Below, piece by piece: positions 17,532 through 25,749 of a DNA stretch of 64,000 bases. The position numbers and the translations under genes are program-made. The DNA is from Luteolibacter algae. Lineage in GTDB: Bacteria; Verrucomicrobiota; Verrucomicrobiia; Verrucomicrobiales; Akkermansiaceae. Positions within the stretch are counted from its first letter, which is position 1, and each line of letters opens with the position of its first letter. A model generated the notes under the pieces. The model did no database searches. It was not told where the DNA came from and was given only the letters and a program-made list of their open reading frames with translations. The DNA lies in assembly GCF_042683045.1 (NCBI RefSeq), contig NZ_JBHUIT010000031.1:186001-250000 (forward strand), in the 5' to 3' direction.

Positions 17532-18482
17532 CTAAGCTTTCGGTTTGAAAAAGGATCTCTGTTTTTCGGAAATCGGCATTTCCAGTTTTTCCATCGCGGC
17601 GAGCATGTCTTCCCAGAGCGAGCGCTTGATTTGGTTCGATGCACCGCTTTGGAGCAGATAGCTTGGGTGGTAGGTTACACGCGTGGGCACCCCGGAGACT
17701 TCATGCCATTTGCCTCTCATGGATCCCACAGAGCCTTGTAGTCCGATCAGGCCCTCGGCGGCTGTCCCGCCAAGCGCTATGATGATTTCCGGCTTCACCA
17801 CCGATATTTCCGCCATCACCAATGGTAGGCAGGCAGCCATTTCCTCGGGGGTTGGCTTGCGATTATTGGTCGTTTGCCGAGGCATTGACGGGCGGAATTT
17901 GACCAGATTTGAAATGTAGACATCCTCCCGTTTGATACCCATTGCTTTCAGGATATCGTTGAGCTTCTTACCCGCGGGGCCGACGAAGGGCTCGGTTTCT
18001 TTCTCCTCGTTGTAGCCGGGGGCCTCGCCCACAAGCATAATCCTTGCATCGGGATTTCCCGTAGCAAAAACCATCGTCTCACGGAGCGACCCCAATGCGC
18101 GGGCGGGAGCCCACCGTTCCGCCTGCTGCCGCAGATTTGAAAGCTGCTCGATTTTGCTGCCAGGGATGATGATGGCGCTGGCGGGTGCACTTGGTGGCAC
18201 AACCTCAGGCGACGCTGCCGGAGTCATGGATCCATTCGTTTTCGCTGAGGGCGCGACACGCTCTGCTTTAACAGGATGCCGGGATTTTTTATAAAGCTCC
18301 CGCAAACATTCCCTGGCTTCTTCATCCAAAAACACATGACTCCGTCCCCGGGCCTGTTCGGCTTCCAAAAAATCGATTACTGAATCCACTGGGCGGCTCA
18401 CGGAAGTCTTTCTAGTAGGGATTTTTCGCTGAATCAACCTCGCGTCCCTTAAATCGACAATTTTCAATCTTGCCGCCCTCAT
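17532..18482 (-). CDS. uracil-DNA glycosylase superfamily protein (family 4-like) lacking Fe-S cysteines
   Basis: 316 residues from ATG 18482. The C-terminal two thirds carry family-4 UDG motifs: VGEAPGYNEE (near 151), EPFVGPAGKKLNDIL, VYISNLVKFRP, TPEEMAACLP and TYHPSYLL (near 270). Family 4 enzymes hold a 4Fe-4S cluster with four cysteines; here the N-terminal Cys pair is absent, the Cys of the VxxVKCRPP motif is Phe, and only the one in AAC remains. About 120 N-terminal residues are an extra, partly low-complexity region. ATG 18482 is only 22 bases from the divergent xylA start, so a GTG at 18401 or 18389 is a possible alternative start. Uracil excision is likely but unproven. Confidence 0.82.
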   Translation of the reverse strand: MRAARLKIVDLRDARLIQRKIPTRKTSVSRPVDSVIDFLEAEQARGRSHVFLDEEARECLRELYKKSRHPVKAERVAPSAKTNGSMTPAASPEVVPPSAPASAIIIPGSKIEQLSNLRQQAERWAPARALGSLRETMVFATGNPDARIMLVGEAPGYNEEKETEPFVGPAGKKLNDILKAMGIKREDVYISNLVKFRPSMPRQTTNNRKPTPEEMAACLPLVMAEISVVKPEIIIALGGTAAEGLIGLQGSVGSMRGKWHEVSGVPTRVTYHPSYLLQSGASNQIKRSLWEDMLAAMEKLEMPISEKQRSFFKPKA

Positions 18483-18504
18483 TTTCACCAAATAAACCCT
18501 ACCC

Positions 18505-19812
18505 ATGTCGTATTTTCCCGATATCCCAAAAATTGAATACGAAGGCCCGAAGTCCAAAAATCCTTTCGCCTTCAAGCAGTATAACCCGGATGAGCTCGTA
18601 GCTGGTAAATCCATGCGGGATCACTGCCGTTTTGCAGCCGCATACTGGCATGTGATGCGCAATGGGCTCTCAGACCCATTCGGTGGTCCTACTGCATTGA
18701 TGCCGTGGGATGATCAATCGGACTCCTTGGATAACGCCCTCAAACGTGCGGACGTTTTTTTTGAATTCCTCAACAAAACAGGTATCGATTACTATTGCTG
18801 GCACGATCGCGACATCGCGCCAGAGCTGAATGATCTCTCCAAGTCCAATGCAGCATTGGAAAAGGTGACAGATCATCTTCTCGACCTTCAGAAGGAACAT
18901 GGCAAAAAGCTCCTCTGGGGCACCGCTTGCCTTTTTTCTCACCCACGCTATGCGCAAGGTGCCGGCACTTCTCCGAGCGCGGATGTCTTCGCCTATGGTG
19001 CAGCACAGGTGAAAGCAGCGATGGATAATACATTGAAACTAGGTGGAGAGGGTTACACCTTCTGGGGTGGCCGCGAAGGCTATGCAACCTTGCTCAACAC
19101 CAATATGAAGCTTGAGTTGGACAACCTCGCCAACCTCTTGCACCTCGCTGTGGATTACGGCAAAAAAATCGGTTTCAAAGGACAATTCTACATCGAGCCG
19201 AAGCCGCGTGAACCTTCCACCCATCAATACGATTCCGATTCAGCGGCGTGTCTCAATTTCCTGCGGCAGTATGATCTCATGGATCATTTCAAACTGAATC
19301 TGGAGACCAATCACGCGACTCTCGCCGGGCACACCATGCTTCATGAAATGACCGTTGCGATTGACGCCAATGCTCTGGGATCAGTCGATGCAAACCAAGG
19401 GGATGAACTCATTGGCTGGGATACCGATCAATTCCCGACTGATATTTATCTGACCACTGAGATCATGCTGAAAATCCTGGAAATGGGAGGTCTTACCACC
19501 GGTGGTCTCAATTTCGATGCGAAACGCCGCCGCGAGTCCCACGATCCATCCGATCTCTTCCACGCCCATATCGGTGGCATGGACGCCTTTGCAAGGGGGC
19601 TTAAAATTGCGGCTGCAATCCGCGAGGACGGCCGCTTGAAGGACTTTGTCGATAACCGCTATAAGAGCTGGAACTCCGGCATCGGTGAAAAAATCGGCAA
19701 GCGCTCGATCTCTCTTGAAGAGGTAAGCAATTACGCGCTTTCAAATGGAGAGCCGACTCTTGAGTCCGGCCGCCAGGAGATGCTGGAAAATCTGGTGAAC
19801 GAGTTCATCTAG
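18505..19812 (+). CDS. xylA: xylose isomerase
   Basis: 435 residues, normal for class II xylose isomerases. Interconverts D-xylose and D-xylulose. It starts with the typical MSYFPDIPKIEYEGP. The catalytic His/Asp pair is in YYCWHDRDIAPE, followed by FWGGREGY, a metal-binding Glu and catalytic Lys in FYIEPKPREPSTHQYD, and SVDANQGDELIGWDTDQFP. No xylulokinase or xylose transporter lies in this window, so the gene stands alone, followed by a strong terminator. It may be controlled together with sugar genes elsewhere. Confidence 0.97.
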   Translation: MSYFPDIPKIEYEGPKSKNPFAFKQYNPDELVAGKSMRDHCRFAAAYWHVMRNGLSDPFGGPTALMPWDDQSDSLDNALKRADVFFEFLNKTGIDYYCWHDRDIAPELNDLSKSNAALEKVTDHLLDLQKEHGKKLLWGTACLFSHPRYAQGAGTSPSADVFAYGAAQVKAAMDNTLKLGGEGYTFWGGREGYATLLNTNMKLELDNLANLLHLAVDYGKKIGFKGQFYIEPKPREPSTHQYDSDSAACLNFLRQYDLMDHFKLNLETNHATLAGHTMLHEMTVAIDANALGSVDANQGDELIGWDTDQFPTDIYLTTEIMLKILEMGGLTTGGLNFDAKRRRESHDPSDLFHAHIGGMDAFARGLKIAAAIREDGRLKDFVDNRYKSWNSGIGEKIGKRSISLEEVSNYALSNGEPTLESGRQEMLENLVNEFI

Positions 19813-19835
19813 CAGCCCTTCCAGGAAATTCCATG

Positions 19836-19866
19836 AAAGGGCGGCCGGAAACGGTCGCCCTTTTTT
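19836..19866 (+). terminator. rho-independent terminator after xylA
   Basis: A 9-base-pair GC-rich stem (19839-19847 with 19852-19860, one G-T pair) capped by a GAAA tetraloop, extended by an AAA/TTT base and followed by six T. It begins 27 bases after the xylA stop. Confidence 0.92.
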
Positions 19867-20009
19867 CATCTTTGAAAAGCTCGGTATGACGATTTTTGCA
19901 TAAGATATGAAAATTGTTAGATTTTCTGAGATTCGTCCTCTAGACAACGTAAAAAACTGCGCCTAAGTTGGCAGACCGTCACACGAGTTGCGGCGAATAG
20001 AAAAACTCT

Positions 20010-20666
20010 ATGTTCACACCTGTATTTAACGATCTGCTCAAGCGGCAATGGCTCGCAACACTTTCGGAACTGAAAATTTGCGGAGGGCTTGCAGTCAGCG
20101 AGTTGTCCCGCCGTCTTGGCACGAGCTATATGACGGTAAAACAGCATTGCGAAGACCTGACTAAGCTGGGCTACCTGCAGCGTTCCCGGGTGCCAAGGAC
20201 GGAAATCGGTAGGCCGGAGATTTTTTATCGTTTGTCAGAAAAGGCGGATGCCCTTTTCCCTTCGATTCCTGTGGAGTTCACCGTGGATCTTCTGGAGCAG
20301 GTCAGACAAATGTTTGGCGATTCAGCGCCGGATAAATTGCTTTTCCAACATTTTCAAACCCAGGAAGAACAGTGGCTCGCGCGGTTGAGCAAAGAGAGTG
20401 GACGCGGCGCAAAGTCCAAGGCTCTTGCCAAGCTGCGCGAAAAGGAAGGACTCTTCATGCGGTGCATGATTGATGACGAGGCGGGAACGATCACATTGAG
20501 GGAGTTTCACCATCCGCTTCGCCATATTTTCCAGCAGTTTCCGAGAGCGATTGCGATGGAGCAACGTGCTTTGGAATCCGTCCTGGGAACTCGAATCAAT
20601 CGTGTGGTTGCCGAAGGCGCCGGCGGTGTCCCGACCCATGTCGATTTTGTCCTACCTTTGAATTGA
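20010..20666 (+). CDS. winged-helix transcriptional regulator, SufR-like (COG2345) without the C-terminal cysteines
   Basis: 218 residues. The N-terminal 80 residues are a winged helix with LAVSELSRRLGTSYMTVKQH as the recognition region. The C-terminal domain aligns by eye with SufR-type proteins, whose pattern NCP...C...C ligates an Fe-S cluster, but here the matching positions read HHP and Ala, and the final Cys is Thr. The domain is otherwise intact (FPRAIAMEQRALESVLGTRI). It presumably binds DNA as a dimer but cannot sense Fe-S in the usual way. It is flanked by xylA (terminated) and a lipoprotein gene, and its targets are unknown. Confidence 0.75.
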   Translation: MFTPVFNDLLKRQWLATLSELKICGGLAVSELSRRLGTSYMTVKQHCEDLTKLGYLQRSRVPRTEIGRPEIFYRLSEKADALFPSIPVEFTVDLLEQVRQMFGDSAPDKLLFQHFQTQEEQWLARLSKESGRGAKSKALAKLREKEGLFMRCMIDDEAGTITLREFHHPLRHIFQQFPRAIAMEQRALESVLGTRINRVVAEGAGGVPTHVDFVLPLN

Positions 20667-20673
20667 TAGGATT

Positions 20674-20695
20674 TTTTCTCTCATTTGAGAGAAAA
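20674..20695. repeat. inverted repeat between regulator gene and Q/E-rich lipoprotein gene
   Basis: TTTTCTCTC and GAGAGAAAA flank an ATTT loop, a perfect 9-base-pair inverted repeat, 7 bases after the stop at 20666 and about 60 before the next start. There is no T-run after it on either strand, so a standard terminator is unlikely; it could be an operator or a transcript hairpin. Confidence 0.5.
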
Positions 20696-20755
20696 GATTG
20701 AATCTATTTCCGTGGGCTGAGTCTAAACTTTTGAAAACCCCGAACTCTCAGCTCC

Positions 20756-23700
20756 ATGAAAACCTCAATCTCTGCTCTAATTACGGCAGGCGCCGTTCTT
20801 GGCCTCGTCTCGTGTGATAAACCTTCTGATGCGGGGCTCGAAGAAAAGCTCATGCAGCTTGAAAAAAAGGCTGCCGAAGCAACTTCCCGGCAGAAACAAC
20901 TGGAGGCAGAACTGGCCGAGCAGAGGATCGCAGCTGAGCTGGAGGCGATTGAACGTGAGAGATCTTTGATCGAGGAAAAGCGCATCGCAATGGAAGATGA
21001 GCGCAGCCAAAGGGATGCGGCTGCTGAGGCGGAGCTTGAGAAAAGACAGCGGGAGCTCGCAGCTCGCGAGGCAAAAATATCCGAAAAACAGGAAGAGCTA
21101 CAGGATCGGCAGGAGGAACTCACGGGACTGGAGGACGATCTCAAGACCCGGGAACTGGAACTTCTCGGGAGAGAGCCGGTTGATTCTATCCCAACGGAAA
21201 AAATTTACGTCAACGGAGCGCCGACGGGGGATTTCGAGAATTTTTATGAACCGCTTTCCAATTATGGATCATGGTTTGAGACCACAGATTATGGATACGT
21301 CTATCAGCCCGCGATTGTGCGGGATGCATCGTGGCGGCCATATACGCGCGGCCGCTGGGCGATGACGGGACAAGGCTGGACATGGGTATCCAGCGAGCCT
21401 TTTGGATGGGCGTGTTATCATTACGGACGCTGGGCTTTGCTGCGCAATGTCGGTTGGGTCTGGGTTCCGGGCTCCGAATGGGCACCAGCATGGGTCACAT
21501 GGAGAGAAAGCCCGGGTTATGTGGGCTGGGCGCCTCTCCCACCTGAAACGCTTGGCTGGAGAGGACGCTCCTGGGACTCCACGGTGGATGTCACCTTTGG
21601 AATTGGCAGCAATTGGTTCAGTTTCGTCTCCTACAGAAATTTCGGGAACAATATTCAGCCTTATTGCGTTCCAGTTCAACAGAACGTGGATATCTATCGG
21701 GGAACGGTGAATATTACCCGCTACACGGTAACCAATAATCGCGTCTTTGTAGGTGGCCCCCGTTATACGACCGTATGCGATCGGATAGGTAGAAAGTTTC
21801 CCATTCATCGGCTCAGAGTGGAGCAAAGTCCTTCCTTCCGCCATGGTGGAAGAGGATTCCAGCCGCATTTCGATGGCCGGGATCTCGAAGTAGTCGCACC
21901 ACGGATGGATGCGAAATGGAATTCGGCGCTCAGACCTCAAACGGTAAGGCGTAGATTGGGGGATGTTTCAGCCGAGCGCTCGCATGAACTTCCGAAAGAT
22001 GTCCGAGAGCATTTTCATAAAAGGCGCATGGACGAATCCCGCGAGGCGGAGCGCATTGTAGCCGGAGCTGGCAGTCGTGAAAAATTTGAAGAGTTGCGCC
22101 GTCGCAAACTGGAAGAAGTGCGCGAAGAGGAAAACCGCAATGAACGACCAGGACGTGGTGGCAGACACGAACGCGAACTCCGGGCTGAAAACGAAGATAA
22201 AGGAAATGAAGGGGAAATCCCTACATTGCCGAGTAGGCCTCGCAATCCCAAGGGATCCGGAGACCGACCTGATGGCCGTGAACCAATTCCCGCGATTCCG
22301 GCGCCTCCCGGCGTTCCCGGTGGCGATACCGGGCCGGCATCAGATTTGCCCGTTCTCCCCGGAGCCGAAAAACCGGAACAGCCCGAAAGACCCACACGCG
22401 ATCGGCCTGGAAAAGACAGGAAAAATCGTGAAGGAAAAGACGCTCCCAATCCGGCCGGGGAAGAGGAGGAGGCGAAAGGAAATCTTCCTACGAACCTTCC
22501 CGAAGGCGCGGAAAAGCCCCAGGAACCGGAAGGAACAGATCCTAATCCCGCCCAATTGCCTCCGGGAGTATCTCCTTCGTTGGAAGAGCCGAAAATGCCC
22601 GATGGTGTGAGTACTCCCAAAGACCGGCCAGCCCGTCCGGAGCGTCCGAATCGCCCATCAACACCGGAATCTTCTGAGCCAAAAGGCGCTGATAATTCCA
22701 CAAAGAATGATCCTTCGGCTGGATCCGGAAGCCAGATTGGGCCGAAAGATGATGGCGAAGCTGAAAAGCGAAGGAAGCGTGAGATTGAGGAAAAACGTGG
22801 ATCTGACGAGGCTGCAATAGCTAGCGAGGTGGAGGCCCGCCGACAAATGGAGAAGCAACGTAAGGATCAGGAAGAGCTGGAGCGTTCGCGTCTAGCCGAG
22901 GCAGCGGAAATGCAGAAAAGAGAGCAGGAGGCACGCAGCGATGCCGAGCAGGCGAAAGCCCGTGAAGCGGAAGAGCAACGCAGACAGCTTGGAGTTATGC
23001 AGCAGCAAGAGGCTGAAAAGCGCGCCAAAGAAGAGGAGCAGCGTCAGCAACAGGACTTGCAGCGTCAGCAGAAAGAGGCTGAAAGAGCGCAGGAGGAGCA
23101 AGCCAAGCAACAGCAGATGCAGGAAGAAGCGAGGATCCGCCAGGAGGAACAGCAGCGTCAGCAGGAGGAGGCTAGAAGAGCTCAGGAGGAGCAGGCCAAA
23201 CAACAGCAGATGCAGGAAGAAGCGAGGATCCGCCAGGAGGAACAGCAGCGTCAGCAAGAGGAGGCTAGAAGAGCTCAGGAGGAGCAGGCCAAACAACAGC
23301 AGATGCAGGAAGAAGCGAGGATCCGCCAGGAAGAACAGCAGCGTCAGCAACAGGAGATGCAACGTCAGCAGGAAGAGGCCAGAAGGCTCCGTGAGGAAGA
23401 TGCAAGGCGCCAACAACAAGAGCAGATGGAGCGCCGCCAACAGGAACTCCAAGAGCAGGCACGCATGAGGCAGGAACAACAGATGCGTCAACAGCAGGAA
23501 ATACAAAAGCGCCAGCAGCAGGAGCAAATGCGTCAACAGCAAGAAATGCAACAGCGCCAGCAGCAGGAGCAAATGCGTCAACAGCAGGAAATACAAGAGC
23601 GCCAGCAGCAGGAGCAAATGCGTCAACAGCAAGAAATGCAACAGCGCCAGCAGCAGGAGCAAATGCGTCAGCAGCAGGAAATGCAACAACGCCAGCAGCA

Positions 23701-23800
23701 AGAGCAAATGCGTCAACAGCAGGAAATGCAACAACGCCAGCAGCAAGAGCAAATGCGTCAACAACAGGAAATGCAACAGCGCCAGCAGCAGCCACAGTAA
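20756..23800 (+). CDS. DUF6600-type lipoprotein with long glutamine/glutamate-rich repeat tail
   Basis: 1,014 residues. The lipoprotein signal ends in LVSC (Cys about 20). Residues 27-140 are a charged coiled coil. Residues about 165-262 form a Trp/Gly/Tyr-rich block (WRPYTRGRWAMT, WTWVSSEPFGWACYHYGRW, VWVPGSEWAPAWVTW, YVGWAPLPP), the DUF6600 pattern. Residues about 480-660 are Pro-, Gly- and Glu-rich. From about 700 the chain is almost wholly Gln, Glu, Arg, Met and Ala, with 31-residue and 15-residue tandem repeats. Likely surface- or periplasm-anchored, with a long, extended, charged helix. Function unknown. Confidence 0.8.
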   Translation: MKTSISALITAGAVLGLVSCDKPSDAGLEEKLMQLEKKAAEATSRQKQLEAELAEQRIAAELEAIERERSLIEEKRIAMEDERSQRDAAAEAELEKRQRELAAREAKISEKQEELQDRQEELTGLEDDLKTRELELLGREPVDSIPTEKIYVNGAPTGDFENFYEPLSNYGSWFETTDYGYVYQPAIVRDASWRPYTRGRWAMTGQGWTWVSSEPFGWACYHYGRWALLRNVGWVWVPGSEWAPAWVTWRESPGYVGWAPLPPETLGWRGRSWDSTVDVTFGIGSNWFSFVSYRNFGNNIQPYCVPVQQNVDIYRGTVNITRYTVTNNRVFVGGPRYTTVCDRIGRKFPIHRLRVEQSPSFRHGGRGFQPHFDGRDLEVVAPRMDAKWNSALRPQTVRRRLGDVSAERSHELPKDVREHFHKRRMDESREAERIVAGAGSREKFEELRRRKLEEVREEENRNERPGRGGRHERELRAENEDKGNEGEIPTLPSRPRNPKGSGDRPDGREPIPAIPAPPGVPGGDTGPASDLPVLPGAEKPEQPERPTRDRPGKDRKNREGKDAPNPAGEEEEAKGNLPTNLPEGAEKPQEPEGTDPNPAQLPPGVSPSLEEPKMPDGVSTPKDRPARPERPNRPSTPESSEPKGADNSTKNDPSAGSGSQIGPKDDGEAEKRRKREIEEKRGSDEAAIASEVEARRQMEKQRKDQEELERSRLAEAAEMQKREQEARSDAEQAKAREAEEQRRQLGVMQQQEAEKRAKEEEQRQQQDLQRQQKEAERAQEEQAKQQQMQEEARIRQEEQQRQQEEARRAQEEQAKQQQMQEEARIRQEEQQRQQEEARRAQEEQAKQQQMQEEARIRQEEQQRQQQEMQRQQEEARRLREEDARRQQQEQMERRQQELQEQARMRQEQQMRQQQEIQKRQQQEQMRQQQEMQQRQQQEQMRQQQEIQERQQQEQMRQQQEMQQRQQQEQMRQQQEMQQRQQQEQMRQQQEMQQRQQQEQMRQQQEMQQRQQQPQ
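23090..23368 (+). repeat. three tandem 93-bp coding repeats
   Basis: Copies start at 23090, 23183 and 23276 with exact 93-base spacing. Each encodes 31 residues beginning QEEQAKQQQMQEEARIRQEE. The second and third copies are nearly identical at DNA level, the first slightly diverged, consistent with recent duplication in frame. Confidence 0.88.
23479..23797 (+). repeat. tandem 45-bp coding repeats, about seven copies
   Basis: A 15-residue unit, MRQQQEMQQRQQQEQ, is repeated to the end of the protein, with small changes such as IQKR and IQER in the first copies. The unit is one third shorter than two turns of the upstream repeat and close to a 15-residue helical (four-turn) period. It is a prime site for slippage-driven length change. 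Confidence 0.88.
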
Positions 23801-23828
23801 AGTCTGCCTTTTCTGTGGACTCCGGATC

Positions 23829-25628
23829 TTAGAATGGCCAGATCCAAGGAATAAAGATCACCGCCGCGCCCCACAAAATCAGATTGAGAGGGATGCCGAT
23901 TTTCAGAAAGTCCCCAAAGCGATAACCTCCGGCCCCATAGACATACGTGTTGGTTTGATAGCCTATTGGAGTTATGAAGCTGGCGCTTGCACCGAACATG
24001 ATTGCAACAATAAAAGGTCTGGCGTCGGCACCGATTGATTCCGCAATGGAAATAACTATGGGAGTCATAAGAATGGCGACAGCATTGTTCGTGACAAGTT
24101 CGGTCAATATGGAGACCAGCAAATAAACCGCGGCCAGAATTGCCAGCGGGCCGAGCCTTTCCATCGTGTTTACCACTCCCATGGCGATCCATTCCGCACC
24201 GCCGGATTTCTCCATCGCCATTCCGATTCCCAACATGCCGTAGATCATGAACAACACATTCCACTCAATGCTTTGGTAGGCGTCCTTGATTTTTAAACAA
24301 CCGGCGAATATCACTGCAACGGCACCCGCCAGAGCCGTTACACCGATAGGTAAAATATCGAATGCGGCAATAGTGACAACCGCCGCGAGCACGGAAACGG
24401 CAATCCACATTTTGGATCTGACCCTAGCTTCCACAAGGGTCTCGTTCAGACTGAGGAAATTGCCTTCTTTGTTGAGCTGCGAGAGGGAGGAGACGGGTCC
24501 TTCCAAGATTAAGGTATCGCCGAAGGCTAATTTCACGTCCTGATACCCCTCCGCTAGATTCACTCCGCTCCGGTGCACCGCTGCAACCACAATGCCATAA
24601 CGTCTGCGAATGTGGGATTCCTTAACGCTTTTTCCAACAAGTGAGCTTTTCGGTCCGATGATCGCTTCTACGGTTTTGACCTCATAGCCTTTTTCTTTGT
24701 CAGGCTCATCGCCATCTCCCTTCTTATGGATCATGGTGACTCCCTCGGTGGATTGGATATCGGCAAGCTGTTTGGAGGTCGCTCTGAACCAAAGAATATC
24801 GCGTTCTTCTAAGACAATAGCGTCCAGTGGGATGTCCTCCACCCGTCTCCCTTGGCGGATCACCTCATAGACCAGAGTGTTTTTCCGGTTGGAGAAGAGC
24901 GGATTTTCGATGAGCCTTTCACCGACAAGCGGGGAGCCTAATTGTATTTCCACCGCACTCGCGAATTTCCGTGTGTCTTCGGCATCCAGAAGGCTGCTTA
25001 TGGTTTCGCGTTCTGGAAGTAGATGCCTTCCAATAAAAAACATGTAAAGGGTGCCGATGGCAGCATAAATCAGCCCCATGCCGCTGATCTCAAAAATACC
25101 AAATGCCGGTTGGCCCTGTGTTTTCGCCAGGCCTGCGACCAGTAGATTGGTGGACGTTCCAAGCAGTGTGATTGTCCCGCCTAGAATGCTCAGGAAAGAT
25201 AGGGGAATCAGAAGCTTGCTCGCTTTAACGCTCGTGCTTCTCGCATAGGCAATCACGACGGGTAGAAAAACGATCACCACCGGTGTGTTGTTCATAAACG
25301 CCGAAAGTGGAATCACGATAAGGGCTAGAATGAGCATTGCACGGGATAAGGACTTACCAGCAGCCTTTTCAAAGCGACTGGCGATGCCATCGATCGCACC
25401 GGTTCTGGTCAATGCCTCCGCGATGACAAACATCGCACCAATCGTCATCACCGCCGAATTACTGAAAATGATGCCGATATCGTTCTCATCGATCACCCCG
25501 GCGATAGCCAGGACACACATCCCGCCAAGGGCGACGAGATCGGTAGGCAGCCATTCTTTTACAAAAACCAAAAAGACCACGCCCAGAAGAGCGAACGTAA
25601 ACCACATCTGAAGACTTTCGGGTATCAT
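23829..25628 (-). CDS. SLC13/DASS-type anion transporter with two RCK_C (TrkA_C) domains
   Basis: 599 residues. Two membrane halves (about 1-205 and 400-599), each with the TNN/NNT pattern of the divalent anion:sodium symporter family: SAFMNNTPVVIVF and LVTNNAVAILMTP. The middle (about 215-390) holds two RCK_C-type domains, seen as VGERLIENPLF and VGKSVKESHIRRRYGIVVAAV. This architecture (YfbS/SAC1-like) is usual for bacterial sulfate, or less often dicarboxylate, transporters; the substrate cannot be read. Convergent with the Q/E-rich lipoprotein gene, 28 bases apart, with no clear terminator seen. Confidence 0.88.
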   Translation of the reverse strand: MIPESLQMWFTFALLGVVFLVFVKEWLPTDLVALGGMCVLAIAGVIDENDIGIIFSNSAVMTIGAMFVIAEALTRTGAIDGIASRFEKAAGKSLSRAMLILALIVIPLSAFMNNTPVVIVFLPVVIAYARSTSVKASKLLIPLSFLSILGGTITLLGTSTNLLVAGLAKTQGQPAFGIFEISGMGLIYAAIGTLYMFFIGRHLLPERETISSLLDAEDTRKFASAVEIQLGSPLVGERLIENPLFSNRKNTLVYEVIRQGRRVEDIPLDAIVLEERDILWFRATSKQLADIQSTEGVTMIHKKGDGDEPDKEKGYEVKTVEAIIGPKSSLVGKSVKESHIRRRYGIVVAAVHRSGVNLAEGYQDVKLAFGDTLILEGPVSSLSQLNKEGNFLSLNETLVEARVRSKMWIAVSVLAAVVTIAAFDILPIGVTALAGAVAVIFAGCLKIKDAYQSIEWNVLFMIYGMLGIGMAMEKSGGAEWIAMGVVNTMERLGPLAILAAVYLLVSILTELVTNNAVAILMTPIVISIAESIGADARPFIVAIMFGASASFITPIGYQTNTYVYGAGGYRFGDFLKIGIPLNLILWGAAVIFIPWIWPF

Positions 25629-25749
25629 GTTGTAGAGCGAAACCTAATCGATAGATAGCCATTGGAAAGCTTGGGAAATCAAAAAATGAGAGTTTCCATC
25701 TTCACTGCCTGAATGATCGTGCTACGCCGGGTTTATCGTCCGCAACGGA

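Noticed and set aside
22892..23795. Long minus-strand open frames with Leu-rich or Ala/Val-rich repeats
   Set aside because: They are antisense shadows of the Q/E-rich coding repeats on the plus strand; CAG/CAA-rich codons read backwards give Leu/Leu or Ala/Val patterns. No start signals or homology.
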